Source: Pogonophryne albipinna
Taxonomy: Eukaryota > Chordata > Actinopteri > Perciformes > Artedidraconidae
Direction: 5' to 3'
DNA: 64,000 nt
Assembly: GCA_028583405.1 (NCBI GenBank)
Contig: CM053255.1
Location: 34,072,611 to 34,136,610, forward strand
Part shown: piece by piece, positions 11,131 to 21,974 of the stretch
Position numbering within the stretch: position 1 is the stretch's first letter
Layout: each line of letters opens with the position of its first letter
Position numbers and translations under genes: made by a program
The notes under the pieces: model-generated
Databases searched by the model: none
The model's input: the letters and a program-made list of their open reading frames with translations, nothing else
Told to the model about the DNA's origin: nothing

Positions 11131-12340
11131 AGATGACTATTGAGATCTATTGTCAGGAATGTTAGTCTTATATCAAATAGTGAGGTGACGTGACGTGCAA
11201 CAACATTAACCTTTCTGTTGGTCGCTTGTTAGCAGACCCTTCACGCCATGGCAGAGCGAACAGATACAGGCAGGACCCATAGTGATAGCCCTATAGTTTA
11301 AATCTACTACCCACAAATAAACATATGGACATGGGTTACTATTTAAAAAAAAAATGGTAAATGTATTTAGGAACCTATCAATGTGATTTAAAGTGGGGGT
11401 GGACCTCAAATCGTCCAGGGGGGTCCGAGGGCATGCTCCCCCGGTAAGATTTTTTTTTAAATGTTGGAGTTAAATGCATCAATCTGGTGCATTTTGAGGG
11501 GAAAATAAAGAGACTAGATCTATGGAAACACCTATATGAAACAGAACTGTATACATTTCAATAATCATAAAATCATGGCCATAACCAATAACATACCATT
11601 TCCAATATGAAAAAAACACTGAAACTTGTTTATTTATTTTTGGTTCATTTATAGTTGTAAGTGTGTCTGTGCTCCTGAACCAGCCTCTCCTGTCTCCCTC
11701 CTGTCTCCCCTGCTCCTCTTTGAGGCAGCAGCAAAGACTAGTTTTAGCTCTCAACAAGTTTTAAAAGTGTATCTTACCTTTTTTCACCTAGTTAACTTTT
11801 TATTTTTTATTCATGCATATTTTACTAATCACTACCCTCTCAAATGGAAATATGTGTTTACATAAATGGTGACCACACCGTTTGAGACCCACAGAGAACT
11901 TAGACTAAGTTAACTATCTAAACACTCAGAGAGTCCTTTACCTCACCTGAGCTGAGGTTATCCCGAGCTTGAATGACACACAGAGACCAATCAACGGCTT
12001 TGATTTATGATCTGTATGACTGTGGCCATGTCGGGAGGCCACATCATGTAGACAGCCAGTCACCCTGTGTGAGGCAGGCCACTTAACAGGCCAGGCCATC
12101 AGGAAACCCCCCGGTCCTCCCGATGGCCAGTCCGGGACTGGGTACAGGAGGCGTAGAGCGAGGGATCATTGTCCACAAGTTAATCGATCGCAGATGGTGT
12201 CGTGGTCACGGACGAAAACAAATATATATATTATTATTAAAAAAAAAGAAAAAATCTAAATGGGTCGCGAAATATACTTGGGCGGCCGTTAATATACCTG
12301 GGCGGCCCGCCCAAGTATAGTCTATGTGTGGGAAACCCTG
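11130..12340. mobile_element. hAT-type fragments between the two direct repeats
   Basis: Segment 11394-11560 belongs to the family seen at 3180-3330, and 11868-11960 is the inverted counterpart of 2070-2120. The right border GGGAAACCCTGT (about 12331-12342), preceded by GGCGGCCCGCCCAAGTAT, looks like a separate hAT terminus. No coding domain. Confidence 0.5.
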
Positions 12341-12980
12341 TATACCATGTGTCAACGACTTACAAAGTCAGGCTTTCAAAAGAGAAAAGAAAGGAGAGAA
12401 AAACAAGAGAGAGGGACTAAAGGGCGACACCCAGTTTTTCAAAAGAAAAGGTGGGTGTGGTCCATGAGTGGTGGAATTATGTCTGTTTGCTAAGCTTAGT
12501 CCATTGTAAATAATAATTGTTATGTTTTTTTTTACTAAGCTGACATTAAGTACTGTTAATATCTATACAGGTTTTTAATTGCACTGGTCTTTTAGCTGAC
12601 ATTTAACAAATGCAGGTAGATTTTTAGCAGCTATTCATACTAAATCAGTTGTCCCTCCTCCTGGTGCCAGGACCAACAGATCCATCTCTAGGCTCAGCAG
12701 CCCTGTACCCCCATAAGGCTGAACCTGAACCAGCTTTTCTCCCAACTGAAGGAGGTGAGCAGCATTGTGTTGAATGCCATGCCACTTAACATATCTGAAG
12801 GGAGACTGGAATACAAAATATATATATATATATATCAAAACAAAAAGCTAGCATCTAATTTCAATTACACATTTCAAACACAGTATTTTCCCACATATGT
12901 AAGTTATATTTATTTGGATTTATGCATTCATGTTGAGAATGTTCCATTCAAAAATTTTATTATTAAAAATGCATTTACAC
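12341..12980 (+). repeat. Direct repeat, copy 2 (hAT exon 1-2 block)
   Basis: Second copy of 10481-11130. The exon-1 ATG is at 12347 but an 8-bp deletion inside the exon (GCGACACCCAG where copy 1 has GCGACAGTATGTCACCCAG) breaks its frame, and a TA microsatellite has expanded at about 12816-12834. Confidence 0.9.
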
Positions 12981-13168
12981 TGTCGCGCCACCTAACCATT
13001 CGCCAAAATGTTTTTAATACCAGCGGTAACCATCCAAGCGCCGTGCAAAAAACAATCTTCAAATAAAAGAAAGTCACAGAAGGAGTTAAAGGAGAGTGAC
13101 AGAGAGCATGAGAAGAAGAGGGAGAGGAAGTTTGAGCCAGCTTGATCGATGGAGTTGGCTTCTGGTGC

Positions 13169-13404
13169 AGTGACGCGTCCTAAAACCCTTTTATAATCTA
13201 TCGATTAGATTTATGATTTGAAAATGATAAAAGTAGGGTAGACATGGAGATTATCCGGCTGAACAAAACGTGCATTTATCAAACAGGTTTGTTTTCCACA
13301 GACCTTATTTCCAGCTATTTTCCAAAACCCTGTGGAGAAATCCCATTGCTTTTTGTGGAGGGAACCAGCAGCTTACTTCCTGGTTTTAGGACACGTCACT
13401 GGCT
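13169..13404. mobile_element. Foldback MITE remnant
   Basis: The outer sequences GTGCAGTGACGCGTCCTAAA and their inverted counterpart (GGTTTTAGGACACGTCACTG, 13383-13404) pair, and the interior (GGCTGAACAAAACGTGCATT onward) matches one arm of the palindromic MITE at 52785-53221. The other arm is mostly deleted. Confidence 0.65.
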
Positions 13405-13849
13405 GCACCTCTCAATATGATGCCAATATAAACAAGGTCTTCTGTCGGCTCTATACATCAATGCCGACCTATGCTGACAAGTAAGTGAAGAGTAGACAAT
13501 ATAAAGGTATTAGCTATAGGGAAATGTCCCAGCAGTTTAGGATAATGAAGGTTCTAATCTAATCTGCTACATAGCCATTACATTTCTAACTCCTAATGAC
13601 AGGAAGGCAGAAAGTGCATTATACAAATAATAATACTCATAATAATAGCAGACATTTTTTATCAATGACCACAATATCATTATTTTAATAAACCAAATAT
13701 GAACAATTGAGGAAAATGAGGAAGACCTGATTATTCAAATGTTGTAGTACAAGTAGTAATGTAGCTAGTGCATAAATTACTATTGCAACAAATGTGTTAA
13801 TTTTCTTCATTATTAGTCGATTTGTTTTGGACGAATGCTCCGGGCCAGT

Positions 13850-15228
13850 GGCATTGTACCCTTAATAAAGGTCTTTAAATGACATCCACTTAAACACAGA
13901 CAGTGGCAGAACTTCAGTGTTAGTATTATTAGATCTCAGTGCTGCGTTTGACACTGTTGACCACAACATATTACTAGACAGACTGGAGAACTGGGTGGGA
14001 CTTTCGGAAACAGTTCTAAATTGGTTTGAATCCTACTTAAAGGACAGAAACAACTTTGTTTCTATAGGTAAATACACATCTGAGTTGACAAATATGACAT
14101 GTGGGGTACCTCAAGGCTCCATCTTGGGGCCTCTTCTCTTTAACGTCTACATGCTACCACTGGCTCAGATAATGAAGAACAACAAAATAAGTTACCATAG
14201 CTATGCGGATGACACACAAATGTACGTAACAATTTCACCAGGAGACTATGCTCCAATTCAAACACTGAGTAAGTGCATTGAACAAATCAATGACTGGATG
14301 TGTCAGAACTTTCTCCAATTAAACAAAGATAAAACTGAGGTAATGGTTTTTGGAGCCAAGGCAGAACGTATAAAAGTTAGCGCTGAGCTTCAGTCTGCAA
14401 TGTTCAAAACAACAGATAAAGCCAGAAATCTAGGTGTAGTCATGGACTCTGACCTGAGTTTCAACAGTCATATTAAAACAGTTACTAAATCAGCCTACTA
14501 TCACCTAAAGAATATATCTAGGGTTAAAAGACTAATGTCACAGCAGGATTTGGAAAAACTTGTCCATGCTTTTATCTTCAGTAGACTCGACTACTGCAAT
14601 GGTGTCTTCACAGGTCTCACTAAAAAATCTATTAGAAAGCTGCAGCTGATTCAGAACGCCGCTGCTCGAGTCCTCACTAACACTAAGAAAGTGGATCACA
14701 TCACTCCTGTTCTGAAGTCTTTACACTGGCTTCCTGTGTGTCAAAGAATAGATTTCAAAATACTGCTGCTGGTTTATAAAGCACTGAATGGTTTAGGCCC
14801 AAAATACATTTCTGATCTCCTGCTAAGTTATGAACCATCCAGATCTCTCAGGTCTTCAGGGACTGGTCAGCTTTCTGTCCCCAGAGTCAGAACTAAACAT
14901 GGAGAAGCAGCGTTCAGTTATTATGCTCCAAATATCTGGAACAAACTCCCAGAAACCTGCAGGTCCGCTGCAACTCTGACTACTTTTAAATCCAGGCTGA
15001 AGACTTTTCTTTTTGTCGCTGCTTTTAATTGAACTATTCACATCTTAAACTGCACTGTAACTTTTATTCATGTATTTTTTTCTTTTAATGTTTATTTTAT
15101 TTGCTTTTCTTTTTAATGAATTTTAAATACCATTTTCTTAATGTCTTTCACTTTTTGTAAAGCACTTTGAATTGCCTTGTGTTGAAAAGTGCTATATAAA
15201 TAAACTTGCCTTGCCTTGCCTTGCCTTA
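13850..15228 (+). mobile_element. 5'-truncated L2-like LINE with (TTGCC)n tail
   Basis: Non-LTR retrotransposon inserted in plus orientation. The 5' end is truncated inside the reverse transcriptase (traces from about 13850, with a one-base insertion near 13886). The 3' end has a GTGCTATATAAATAAAC motif and a TTGCC repeat at about 15207-15228, typical of L2-like LINEs of fish. The endonuclease domain is absent, so it is dead on arrival. Confidence 0.88.
13917..15032 (+). pseudogene. L2-like reverse transcriptase, C-terminal 371 codons
   Basis: Reverse transcriptase that would copy the LINE RNA at the target site. Visible motifs: LDLSAAFDTVDH (residues 6-16), the GVPQGSILGPLLFN block (63-76), the catalytic YADD (96-99), and a long C-terminal thumb and tail ending in TFKSRLKTFLF. 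The 371-codon frame is uninterrupted to its stop, but the N-terminal endonuclease and the first part of the RT are missing. The start at 13917 is only the first in-frame Met. Confidence 0.9.
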
Positions 15229-15748
15229 ATGTCTACCCCTGAACATTTACTGACTTTTTTAGGATAGCTTAAAGTAATGTTGTAAAATTACAACCGGGGG
15301 CCTTACAGGGTTAAGGGCTATTGTTTATTGTTATTTACTTTAAGATGATTATTCTTAACCTATCATTTACTTTAAAAACTCTTATTTAAATGATGTGTGT
15401 GTGTCTCTGTATTCCTGATGATACACTGAGAGAATGAGCCCATAGTGCTGCTGATCACCATAAGCTAAACAGTCTGTATATTGCATTACATTTGTATAAT
15501 GTAAGCTTTGTTGATACTTTGCCTGCGGGAATACGAAAGAAATTGTTAGATATACTGAATATTATTTGATCTATTCCACCACTTGATCCCAAATAATGTA
15601 GAGGTGTGTTGTAGGTGCCTTAAATAACCCCTTATTTTATAGTGAGATGTATTTTTATGTTCATATAATAGTGATTTCAATGCCACCCCAAAATGATCAC
15701 TGGTTCCATCCTGGCCACCCCACTGAAAATGTCCTGGCTCCGCCACTG
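15229..15748. other. Right end of the hAT; no gene
   Basis: A/T-rich interior followed by the 3' end of the 5.7-kb hAT (GGCCACCCC motifs, then GGCTCCGCCACTG). No coding domain. Confidence 0.6.
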
Positions 15749-17007
15749 GTCAAAGGACACCAGAAACAAAATTGTAGACCTGCACCAGGCTGGGAAGACT
15801 GAATCTGCAATAGGTAAGCAGCTTGGTGTGAAGAAATCAACTGTGGGAGAAATTATTAGAAAATGGAAGACATACAAGACCACTGATAATCTCCCTCGAT
15901 CTGGGGCTCCACGCAAGATCTCACCCCGTGGGGTCAAAATGATCACAAGAACGGTGAGCAACAATCCCAGAACCACACGGGTGGACCTAGTCAATGACCT
16001 GCAGAGAGCTGGGACCAAAGTAACAAAGGCTACCATCAGTAACACACTACGCCGCCAGGGACTCAAATCCTGCAGTGCCAGACGTGTCCCCCTGCTTAAG
16101 CCAGTACATGTCCAGGCCCGTCTGAAGTTTGCTAGAGAGCATTTAGATGATCCAGAAGAGGATTGGGAGAATGTCATATGGTCAGATGAAACCAAAATGG
16201 AACTTTTTGGTAAAAACTCAACTAGACGTGTTTGGAGGAGAAAGAATGCTGAGTTGCATCCAAAGAACACCATACCTACTGTGAAACATGGGGGTGGAAA
16301 CATCATGCTTTGGGGCTGTTTTTCTGCAAAGGGACCAGGACGACTGATCCGTGTAAAGGAAAGAATGAATGGGGCCATGTATCGTGAGATTTTGAATGAC
16401 AACCTCCTTCCATCAGCAAGGGCATTGAAGATGAAACGTGGCTGGGTCTTTCAGCGTGACAATGATCTCAAACACACCGCCCGGGCAACGAAGGAGTGGC
16501 TTCGTAAAAGCATTTCAAGGTCCTGGAGTGGCCTAGCCAGTCTCCAGATCTCAACCCCATAGAAAATCTTTGGAGGGAGTTGAAAGTCCGTGTTGCCCAG
16601 CAACAGCCCCAAAACATCACTGCTCTAGAGGAGATCTGCATGGAGGAATGGGCCAAAATACCAGCAACAGTGTGTGAAAACCTTGTGAAGACTTACAGAA
16701 AACGTTTGACCTCTGTCATTGCCAACAAAGGGTATATAACAAAGTATTTAGATGAACTTTTGTTATTGACCAAATACTTATTTTCCACCATAATTTGCAA
16801 ATAAATTCTTTAAAAATCAGACAATGTGATTTTCTGGATTTTTTTTTTTCTCATTTTGTCTCTCATATTTGAGGTATACCTAGTATGAAAATTACAGGCC
16901 TCTCTCATCTTTTTAACTGGGAGAACTTGCACAATTGGTGGCTGACTAAATACTTTTTTGCCCCACTGTATAATAAGCGTTAGGAAAATGTTCTTCACAA
17001 TACTGAC

Positions 17008-18325
17008 CAGCGACGTGCGGTCAGGGGAGGCAGGTGAGGCAGAGCCTCACTTGTCATTCTCCAATGTAACGGAAAAAAAGAATAATAATACAAATAATAA
17101 TAATAATAAAATGTGTCCACTGATCTGTGTTGTAAATGTGATTTCTGTTTGATTCCAATCGCTTTTTATAGTAAAAATCGGCTAATTTGCCGAGCTCTGC
17201 TGCAACTATGGGGAGCGATGAGATTGAGAAGTGAGGCAGGGACGAGCTCTGCCTCACAGAAGCCCACAGTAACTTGCTGGAGCACGGGCACTAATTTAGC
17301 GCGGGCACTTATTTTGTGAGCGCGCTCAAGCCAGTTACTGTGAGGTAAGGTGAGGCACAGATGAGCTCTGCCTCACCTCAGAATGCGTCACCCCACAGAA
17401 ACTGGATGGAAAGCGGGCCCTAAGCGCATGCCTGCACCATCTCACTGTATGTCACCAATGTAATGTTTGTAGATCCCTTTATTACATTTATCCTCGCCAT
17501 CCATAGTCTCTAAATAACTTATTTCACGTATATATGATATTTAAGCTTGCTGGTCTCATCATACAACGGCAATGAAAAAAGCACCAGGGGAGGCAGCCAC
17601 AACCTCTGCCGCACTGAAGGGGGCGCAAGTGAGCCCAGCTAGACTTTTGAAACTAGTGGGAGATAAGGAGGACTTTTACAAAAAAGTAATAAAGATTGTT
17701 GTCCAGAAGGATAGCATGGACTTCATCTTCAAGTCAAGGTAAGACCACATTTGTAATGAAAATTGGATCTTACTAAGAGAGAACAATCCAATATTTAGAT
17801 TTTGGGTAGGCTATCCTTTTGTTGAACGGTCTGTTTAAAAATGAATCGAAGCATCAGACTAAAAAAGCTTTTGAAAATAACAGAATATTTCGATTAAAGG
17901 TGGGGTAGGTAAGTTTGAGAAACCGGCACGATATACACTTTTTGTTATATTCCATGGAATGCTCTTAACATCCCGATAGCAATGAATATCTGAAGTGCTT
18001 TGACAAAAAATACATAAAAACATTTCATCTGTGGAAGCCGTAGTACTGTAAAAAGCACGACCACTCATTTTAGCCGGCCCGGCTAAAATAACCTGCCTGT
18101 CAGCCTTCCATCTGTGCACAAACTTATCTCGTGCCCTCATTGGTCATGTGCGCGTTCGTGTGTGTTGGAGGAGGGGCTGTGTATTTTCAAATTCTAGCGC
18201 ACTCGAGCTGGTTTCTCCAAAATTACCTACCCCGCCACCTTTAAGGTCAAAATATATAATATTTGTAAATCTGACTCTGAAAGAGTCAGTGCCTCACCAG
18301 CCATGAACCTCACCGCACGTCACTG
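17008..18325. mobile_element. hAT element, 1318 bp, with 8-bp target duplication
   Basis: Perfect duplication atactgac at 17000-17007 and 18326-18333; ends CAGCGACGTGCGGTCAG and CACCGCACGTCACTG. It lies 39 bp from the right end of the Tc1 element. It carries a piggyBac-like MITE (17898-18240). No transposase found. Confidence 0.9.
17898..18240 (-). mobile_element. piggyBac-like MITE, copy 1
   Basis: Inverted ends AGGTGGGGTAGGTAA and TTACCTACCCCGCCACCT, flanked on both sides by TTAA (17894-17897, 18241-18244). Copies at 40265-40551 and 62950-63332 are in the opposite orientation and share the interior (GAGGGCACGAGATAAGTTTG on the other strand). TTAA flanks fit piggyBac-type insertion; TTAA could instead be part of the inverted repeat. 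Confidence 0.75.
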
Positions 18326-18333
18326 ATACTGAC

Positions 18334-19010
18334 TATGTTGGACAGAGTATTTTAACAGGATATGGTAAACACATGATATGAACACTAGATCCACTAGATC
18401 AGTACTCCAGCAACAGCATTGTTACACTTTGGAAAGTCTTTAGAGACTGGCCTGGATAGCTGGTCACAACTTTCCTTCAGCACAGTGACGCACCCTTGTC
18501 ACTCTTGTTGGCCTCTTATGACGCTGCTGTCTTTTAATATATGTATAATATATAATTTCTCTGCCCCTAGTTCTTTCCTTGCAGATTCTTCAGTCTCATC
18601 AGCCTCATCAATCCATCAGTCCCAGTCAACGTCTTCAGCCTCCAGCACACTTTCCCTGTACAAGGCTCATTCCCCATGATCACAACACCTTATATTGTCC
18701 TGTCTTTAACAAAATTCCTTCCACTGCACCTTTTGAAGACTCCAAAACAGGCATTTGTACTGTATGTGTTTGGAGAAATTATACAACAAATGGCCCAGAT
18801 TTGTACTATAGAAAATCGAAATCTTGTAACAATTCATATAAACATTTGTGTTTTATTTTCGAACACAATTATGTATATAACTACTTTTCTGTTTTAATAC
18901 AAATATACGTACCCTCGACGAGCTTCCATTACAGATGAGGTCCATGGAAGCACTAATTGACAGGTATTGACGCGCTCTGTTACCGCAAGGAGATTGGTCG
19001 TTTACACAAC
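18334..19010 (+). repeat. LINE 3'-end-like sequence
   Basis: About 18595-18780 (TCAACGTCTTCAGCCTCCAG then CCTGTCTTTAACAAAAT) matches the inverted complement of 20041-20320, the 3' part of the LINE there, but lacks about 110 bp found in that copy. No intact ORF. The rest of the interval is unassigned. Confidence 0.5.
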
Positions 19011-19019
19011 GCAGGGGGC

Positions 19020-19375
19020 GGGGCAAAAATACACTGTAAAATGTTTGGTTTGTAAAATTACAGTAAATTACTGGCTACTAGTTGCATGGATTTCACAGTA
19101 ATTCACTGTAAATATTTCACAGTAATTTACTGTAGATATTTTACAGTAAATTAGAATAATAGTACAACTAAATACTGTGACTTTACATTTGCCATGCCCA
19201 TGGAATTACTGTGATATAGCAATACAGAGCTATGGTATTATGGTACCTTGCTGTACATAAATTACAGTAATTACCTTTATTTTCACACTTTTACTGTAGA
19301 AGTAATGCAACACAGCCAGTAATTTACTGTACATATAAAAATGTAAATAATACGATAATATATTGTAAATTTGAC
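19020..19375. repeat. A/T-rich repeat of TTACTGTAA-type motifs
   Basis: Many alternating ACAGTAA and TTACTGTA motifs in both orientations make a self-complementary region. Such sequence is common in fish short DNA elements; boundaries are unclear. Confidence 0.45.
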
Positions 19376-19494
19376 TAGTTAACTGGGATTTTCCCATAAC
19401 TACATAATTCAATCAGCTCAATCAACAAAGAAAATGTCCATTTTAACTTTTTATTACTCCATTTAAGTGCAAAGTACATTTCACAGTGGCTTGG

Positions 19495-20035
19495 ATATGT
19501 TGTTACGGCCCCAACCTCTACTCCGCGGTAGTGGCTCGTGCTGAGACCCGCAACATGAAAGAATACACGCAATAACCGGTACTTGGTAACAAGCATTTAT
19601 TGATAATCAGCCGTTTGCTCACACAAGCGAAACGGGAAACAAAAAGAGGTCTGGAGGACTGGCCAAAAGGAACAAACAGAAGGACACACGGCATCTATTG
19701 CACGTCTGTCCATCCTGGGAGAGGGATCCCTCCTCTGTTGCTCTCCCTGATGTTTCTCCCATGTTCCCCTTTAAACTGTGGGTTTTCTCTGGAAGTTTTT
19801 CCTTGTACGATGTGAGGGTCTAAGGACAGAGGGTGTCGTATTGTTATACTGATATTCTGTACAAACTGTGAAGACCACTGAGACAAATGTAACATTTGTG
19901 ATTTTGGGCTATATAAATAAACATTGATTGATTGATTGATTGAAGGAGAGAACCCGAGCCAACCACACCATGGGCCGTAGGACCCAGAGCTCCCCCCCCC
20001 CCTAACCAGAAATCAATTATAAACCCATATGGGAC
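19495..20035 (+). repeat. Retroelement-like sequence with (TGAT)n tail
   Basis: 19500-19680 may be an LTR-like fragment. 19690-19945 holds a retroposon-like 3' end (GGGAGAGGGATCCCTCCTCT, GATTTTGGGCTATATAAATA) finishing in a TGAT/ATTG repeat at about 19925-19943. This tail recurs widely in fish genomes (recollection). No coding potential. Confidence 0.5.
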
Positions 20036-20040
20036 ACAAA

Positions 20041-20766
20041 AACACATAGGCTACAGTACAAAATGCCTGTTTTGGAGTCTTAAAAAGGTGCAGTAGAAGG
20101 ACTTTACATTTTGTTAAAGACAGGACTATAGTAATTCAGTCAAGAGAACAGACAAGAGAATAATGGAAAGTGAATTGTTATAATGGGTGATGTAACTTTA
20201 ATGACAAGACATAATATGAGGTCATTGGTACTCAGACTATACAGGGATCGTTTTGTGATCCTGGGGAATGAGCCTTGTTCAGGTAAAGTGTGCTGGAGGC
20301 TGAAGACGTTGACTGGTCCTGATGGAGAGAGGTTTTGGTCCTGATGGAGCATGGCCTCCTGCCAGAGGGGAGAGGGGTGAACAGTTTGTCTCCAGGGTGG
20401 GAGGGGTCTGCCACTTTCTTCCCGCCTCAGGGTTCTGGAGGCGTGTAGGTCGTGGAGGGATGTCAGACAGGACCCTCTCTACACGCTGCAGCCTGCCCTT
20501 ATCCTTGGCTGTGGCTGCAGCGTACCAGATGGTGATGGGGGAGGTGAGGATGGACTCGATGATGGAGGTGTAGAAGTTCACCATCATCGTCTTTGGCAGG
20601 TTGAATTTCTTCAGCTGCCTCAGGAAGAACATCCTCTGCTGTGCTTTTTCATGAGGGAGCAGATGTTCTGCTCCCACTTGAGTTCCTGGGCGATGATGGT
20701 ACCCAGGAAGCGGAAAGACTCCACAGAAGTGACTGGGGAGTCACACAGAGTGAAGGGGGCGGGTGG
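20041..20766 (-). pseudogene. LINE reverse transcriptase C-terminus and 3' UTR
   Basis: Minus-strand translation in two frames gives the end of a non-LTR reverse transcriptase: VESFRFLGTII with KWEQNICSL at about 20640-20735, then KAQQRMFFLRQLKKFNLP and FYTSIIESILTSPITIWYAA at about 20500-20650, and GRRP near the stop. These are the thumb and C-terminal blocks of fish LINE ORF2. Frameshifts near 20640 and 20430 disable it. Downstream (lower coordinates) is its 3' UTR, shared with 18595-18780. The 5' part is cut where the satellite begins. Clade not certain. Confidence 0.75.
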
Positions 20767-20767
20767 G

Positions 20768-21420
20768 GCTACTAGTCCAAATAGTACTGAATCCAGCAGT
20801 ACCAATTTCATTAAGAACTTATAGCAAAAAATCATTTTATCTCTCATCAAAGATAGCAGAATACATTAAAGTGTGTACTCAGGACAGGAGTTTAAACGAA
20901 TATTACTCAAAAAGTACACAGTAAAAGTACTTGAGCTACTAGTCCATGTAGTACTGAATCCAACAGTACTAATTTCATTAAGAACTTATTGCAAAAAATA
21001 ATTGTATCTCTCATCAAAGATGGCAGAAAACATGCATTATTGTACTCTGGAGGAGAGTTTGACAGGGGATTACTCAAAAAGTACACAGTAAAAGTACTTG
21101 ATTGTACTTGTGCTACTAGTCCAAGTAGTACTGAATCCAACAGTACCAATTTCATTAAGAAGTTATTGCACAAAATGATTTTATCTCTCATCAAAGATGG
21201 CAGAAAACATGCATTATTGTACTCAGGGGTGGAGTTTGACAAAGGATTACTCAAAAAGTACACAATAAAAGTACTTGATTGTACTTGTGCTACTAGTCCA
21301 AGTAGTACTGAATCCAACAGTACCAATTTCACTAAGAACTTATTGCACGAAATCACTTTATCTCTCATCAAAGATGGCAGAATACATTAAAGTGTGTACT
21401 CAGGACAGGAGTTTAAACGA
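20768..21420 (-). repeat. 177-bp satellite array, inverted block
   Basis: Same monomers as 25150-26105 but on the minus strand, with the same private variants, including a monomer shortened by 10 bp (TAGCTCAAGTAC in place of the full form). The block starts abruptly next to the LINE fragment and ends at GAGTTTAAACGA (21420). Confidence 0.93.
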
Positions 21421-21974
21421 TATTGATCCCAAGCCCCCCAGGAAGTGCGCCGGACTCACATGAAAATATTCGTGCTGGCCAAACGGCGGTACTACACTTC
21501 CGTTTGGTTGCCAGGCCCGGAAACACTTTTTCCCATTGACTTACATGGGGAAAGAATGGTCTGTAAATCGTTGGATAATTTTTTTTAAACTAAATAAACT
21601 ACCAAGTATGAACACTTGTATAGCCCTTATTAAAAACATTCGTTCCTCAAGTTGTAATAATGTGCTAATAACGTTATTCTGAGAGTTATTTCCCTCTGCA
21701 TTATGAACGCGCATCTAACCCACGGGACCGCGCCACCCGGCACGTTCATGTTACGTGTCCCGACCAATCAGAGCACACTGTGCTCACAGGGACTCCGGGA
21801 GGGTGGGGGCTGGAGCTATTGGAGCTACAACGAGCCGTTAAAGGCAGAGAGTGAAATTCAGTGAATACACGTAGTTTACAGAGATGCTGTTTGAGAAACC
21901 AATGTGAGTTGCGTTTATCTTTACCCATGGATGCACAATAAGAACGGACCCATATCGTCTTACTGCCATCCCAC
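21421..21974. repeat. Spacer between inverted satellite arrays
   Basis: Contains AGGAAGTGCGCCGG and GGCCCGGAAACACTTTTTCC near 21440-21540 and ATGGATGCACAATAAGAAC near 21928, the latter resembling 7628-7646. With the hAT removed, it joins directly to the satellite leader at 25036. No gene. Confidence 0.5.

Larger units (their letters stand above)
10092..15748 (+). mobile_element. hAT element, 5657 bp, inserted in the Tc1 transposase
   Basis: Perfect 8-bp duplication gtcaaagg at 10084-10091 and 15749-15756; ends CAGTGGCGGAGC and GGCTCCGCCACTG. It keeps N-terminal transposase exons (10487-10901) but no catalytic core was recognised. It carries its own insertions: hAT-type fragments (11130-12340), a foldback remnant (13169-13404) and an L2 LINE (13850-15228). 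Positions 10180-10450 match 62340-62600. Confidence 0.92.
10064..16804 (+). pseudogene. Tc1 transposase, interrupted and frameshifted
   Basis: The cut-and-paste DDE transposase of the element. ATG at 10064 opens nine codons plus one base, the hAT intervenes, and coding resumes at 15757 in register. An N-terminal helix-turn-helix region ([20 protein letters not shown]) is followed by the first catalytic Asp (IWSDETKM), the second Asp in [10 protein letters not shown], and the Glu in [11 protein letters not shown], in the DD34E arrangement. A one-base loss in the A-run at about 16504-16510 shifts the frame, so the last third (to the stop at 16802-16804) is in another frame. Two lesions make it inactive; apart from these it is about full length (roughly 355 codons). 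Confidence 0.93.
9698..16968 (+). mobile_element. Tc1-like transposon (about 1.6 kb) split by a hAT insertion
   Basis: Inverted ends begin CAGTGGGGCAAAAAAGTATT on both sides and are flanked by TA (9696-9697 and 16969-16970), the duplication used by Tc1/mariner elements. Similarity of the two ends extends for roughly 200 bp (to about 9898 and from about 16775), with an internal copy of AAATAAGTATTTGGTCA on each side, as in IR/DR-type fish elements. Without the inserted hAT and its target copy, the element is about 1606 bp, a normal length. The transposase is broken (separate entry). Confidence 0.93.

Noticed and set aside
15677..16402. 241-codon minus-strand ORF
   Set aside because: Antisense shadow of the Tc1 transposase frame.
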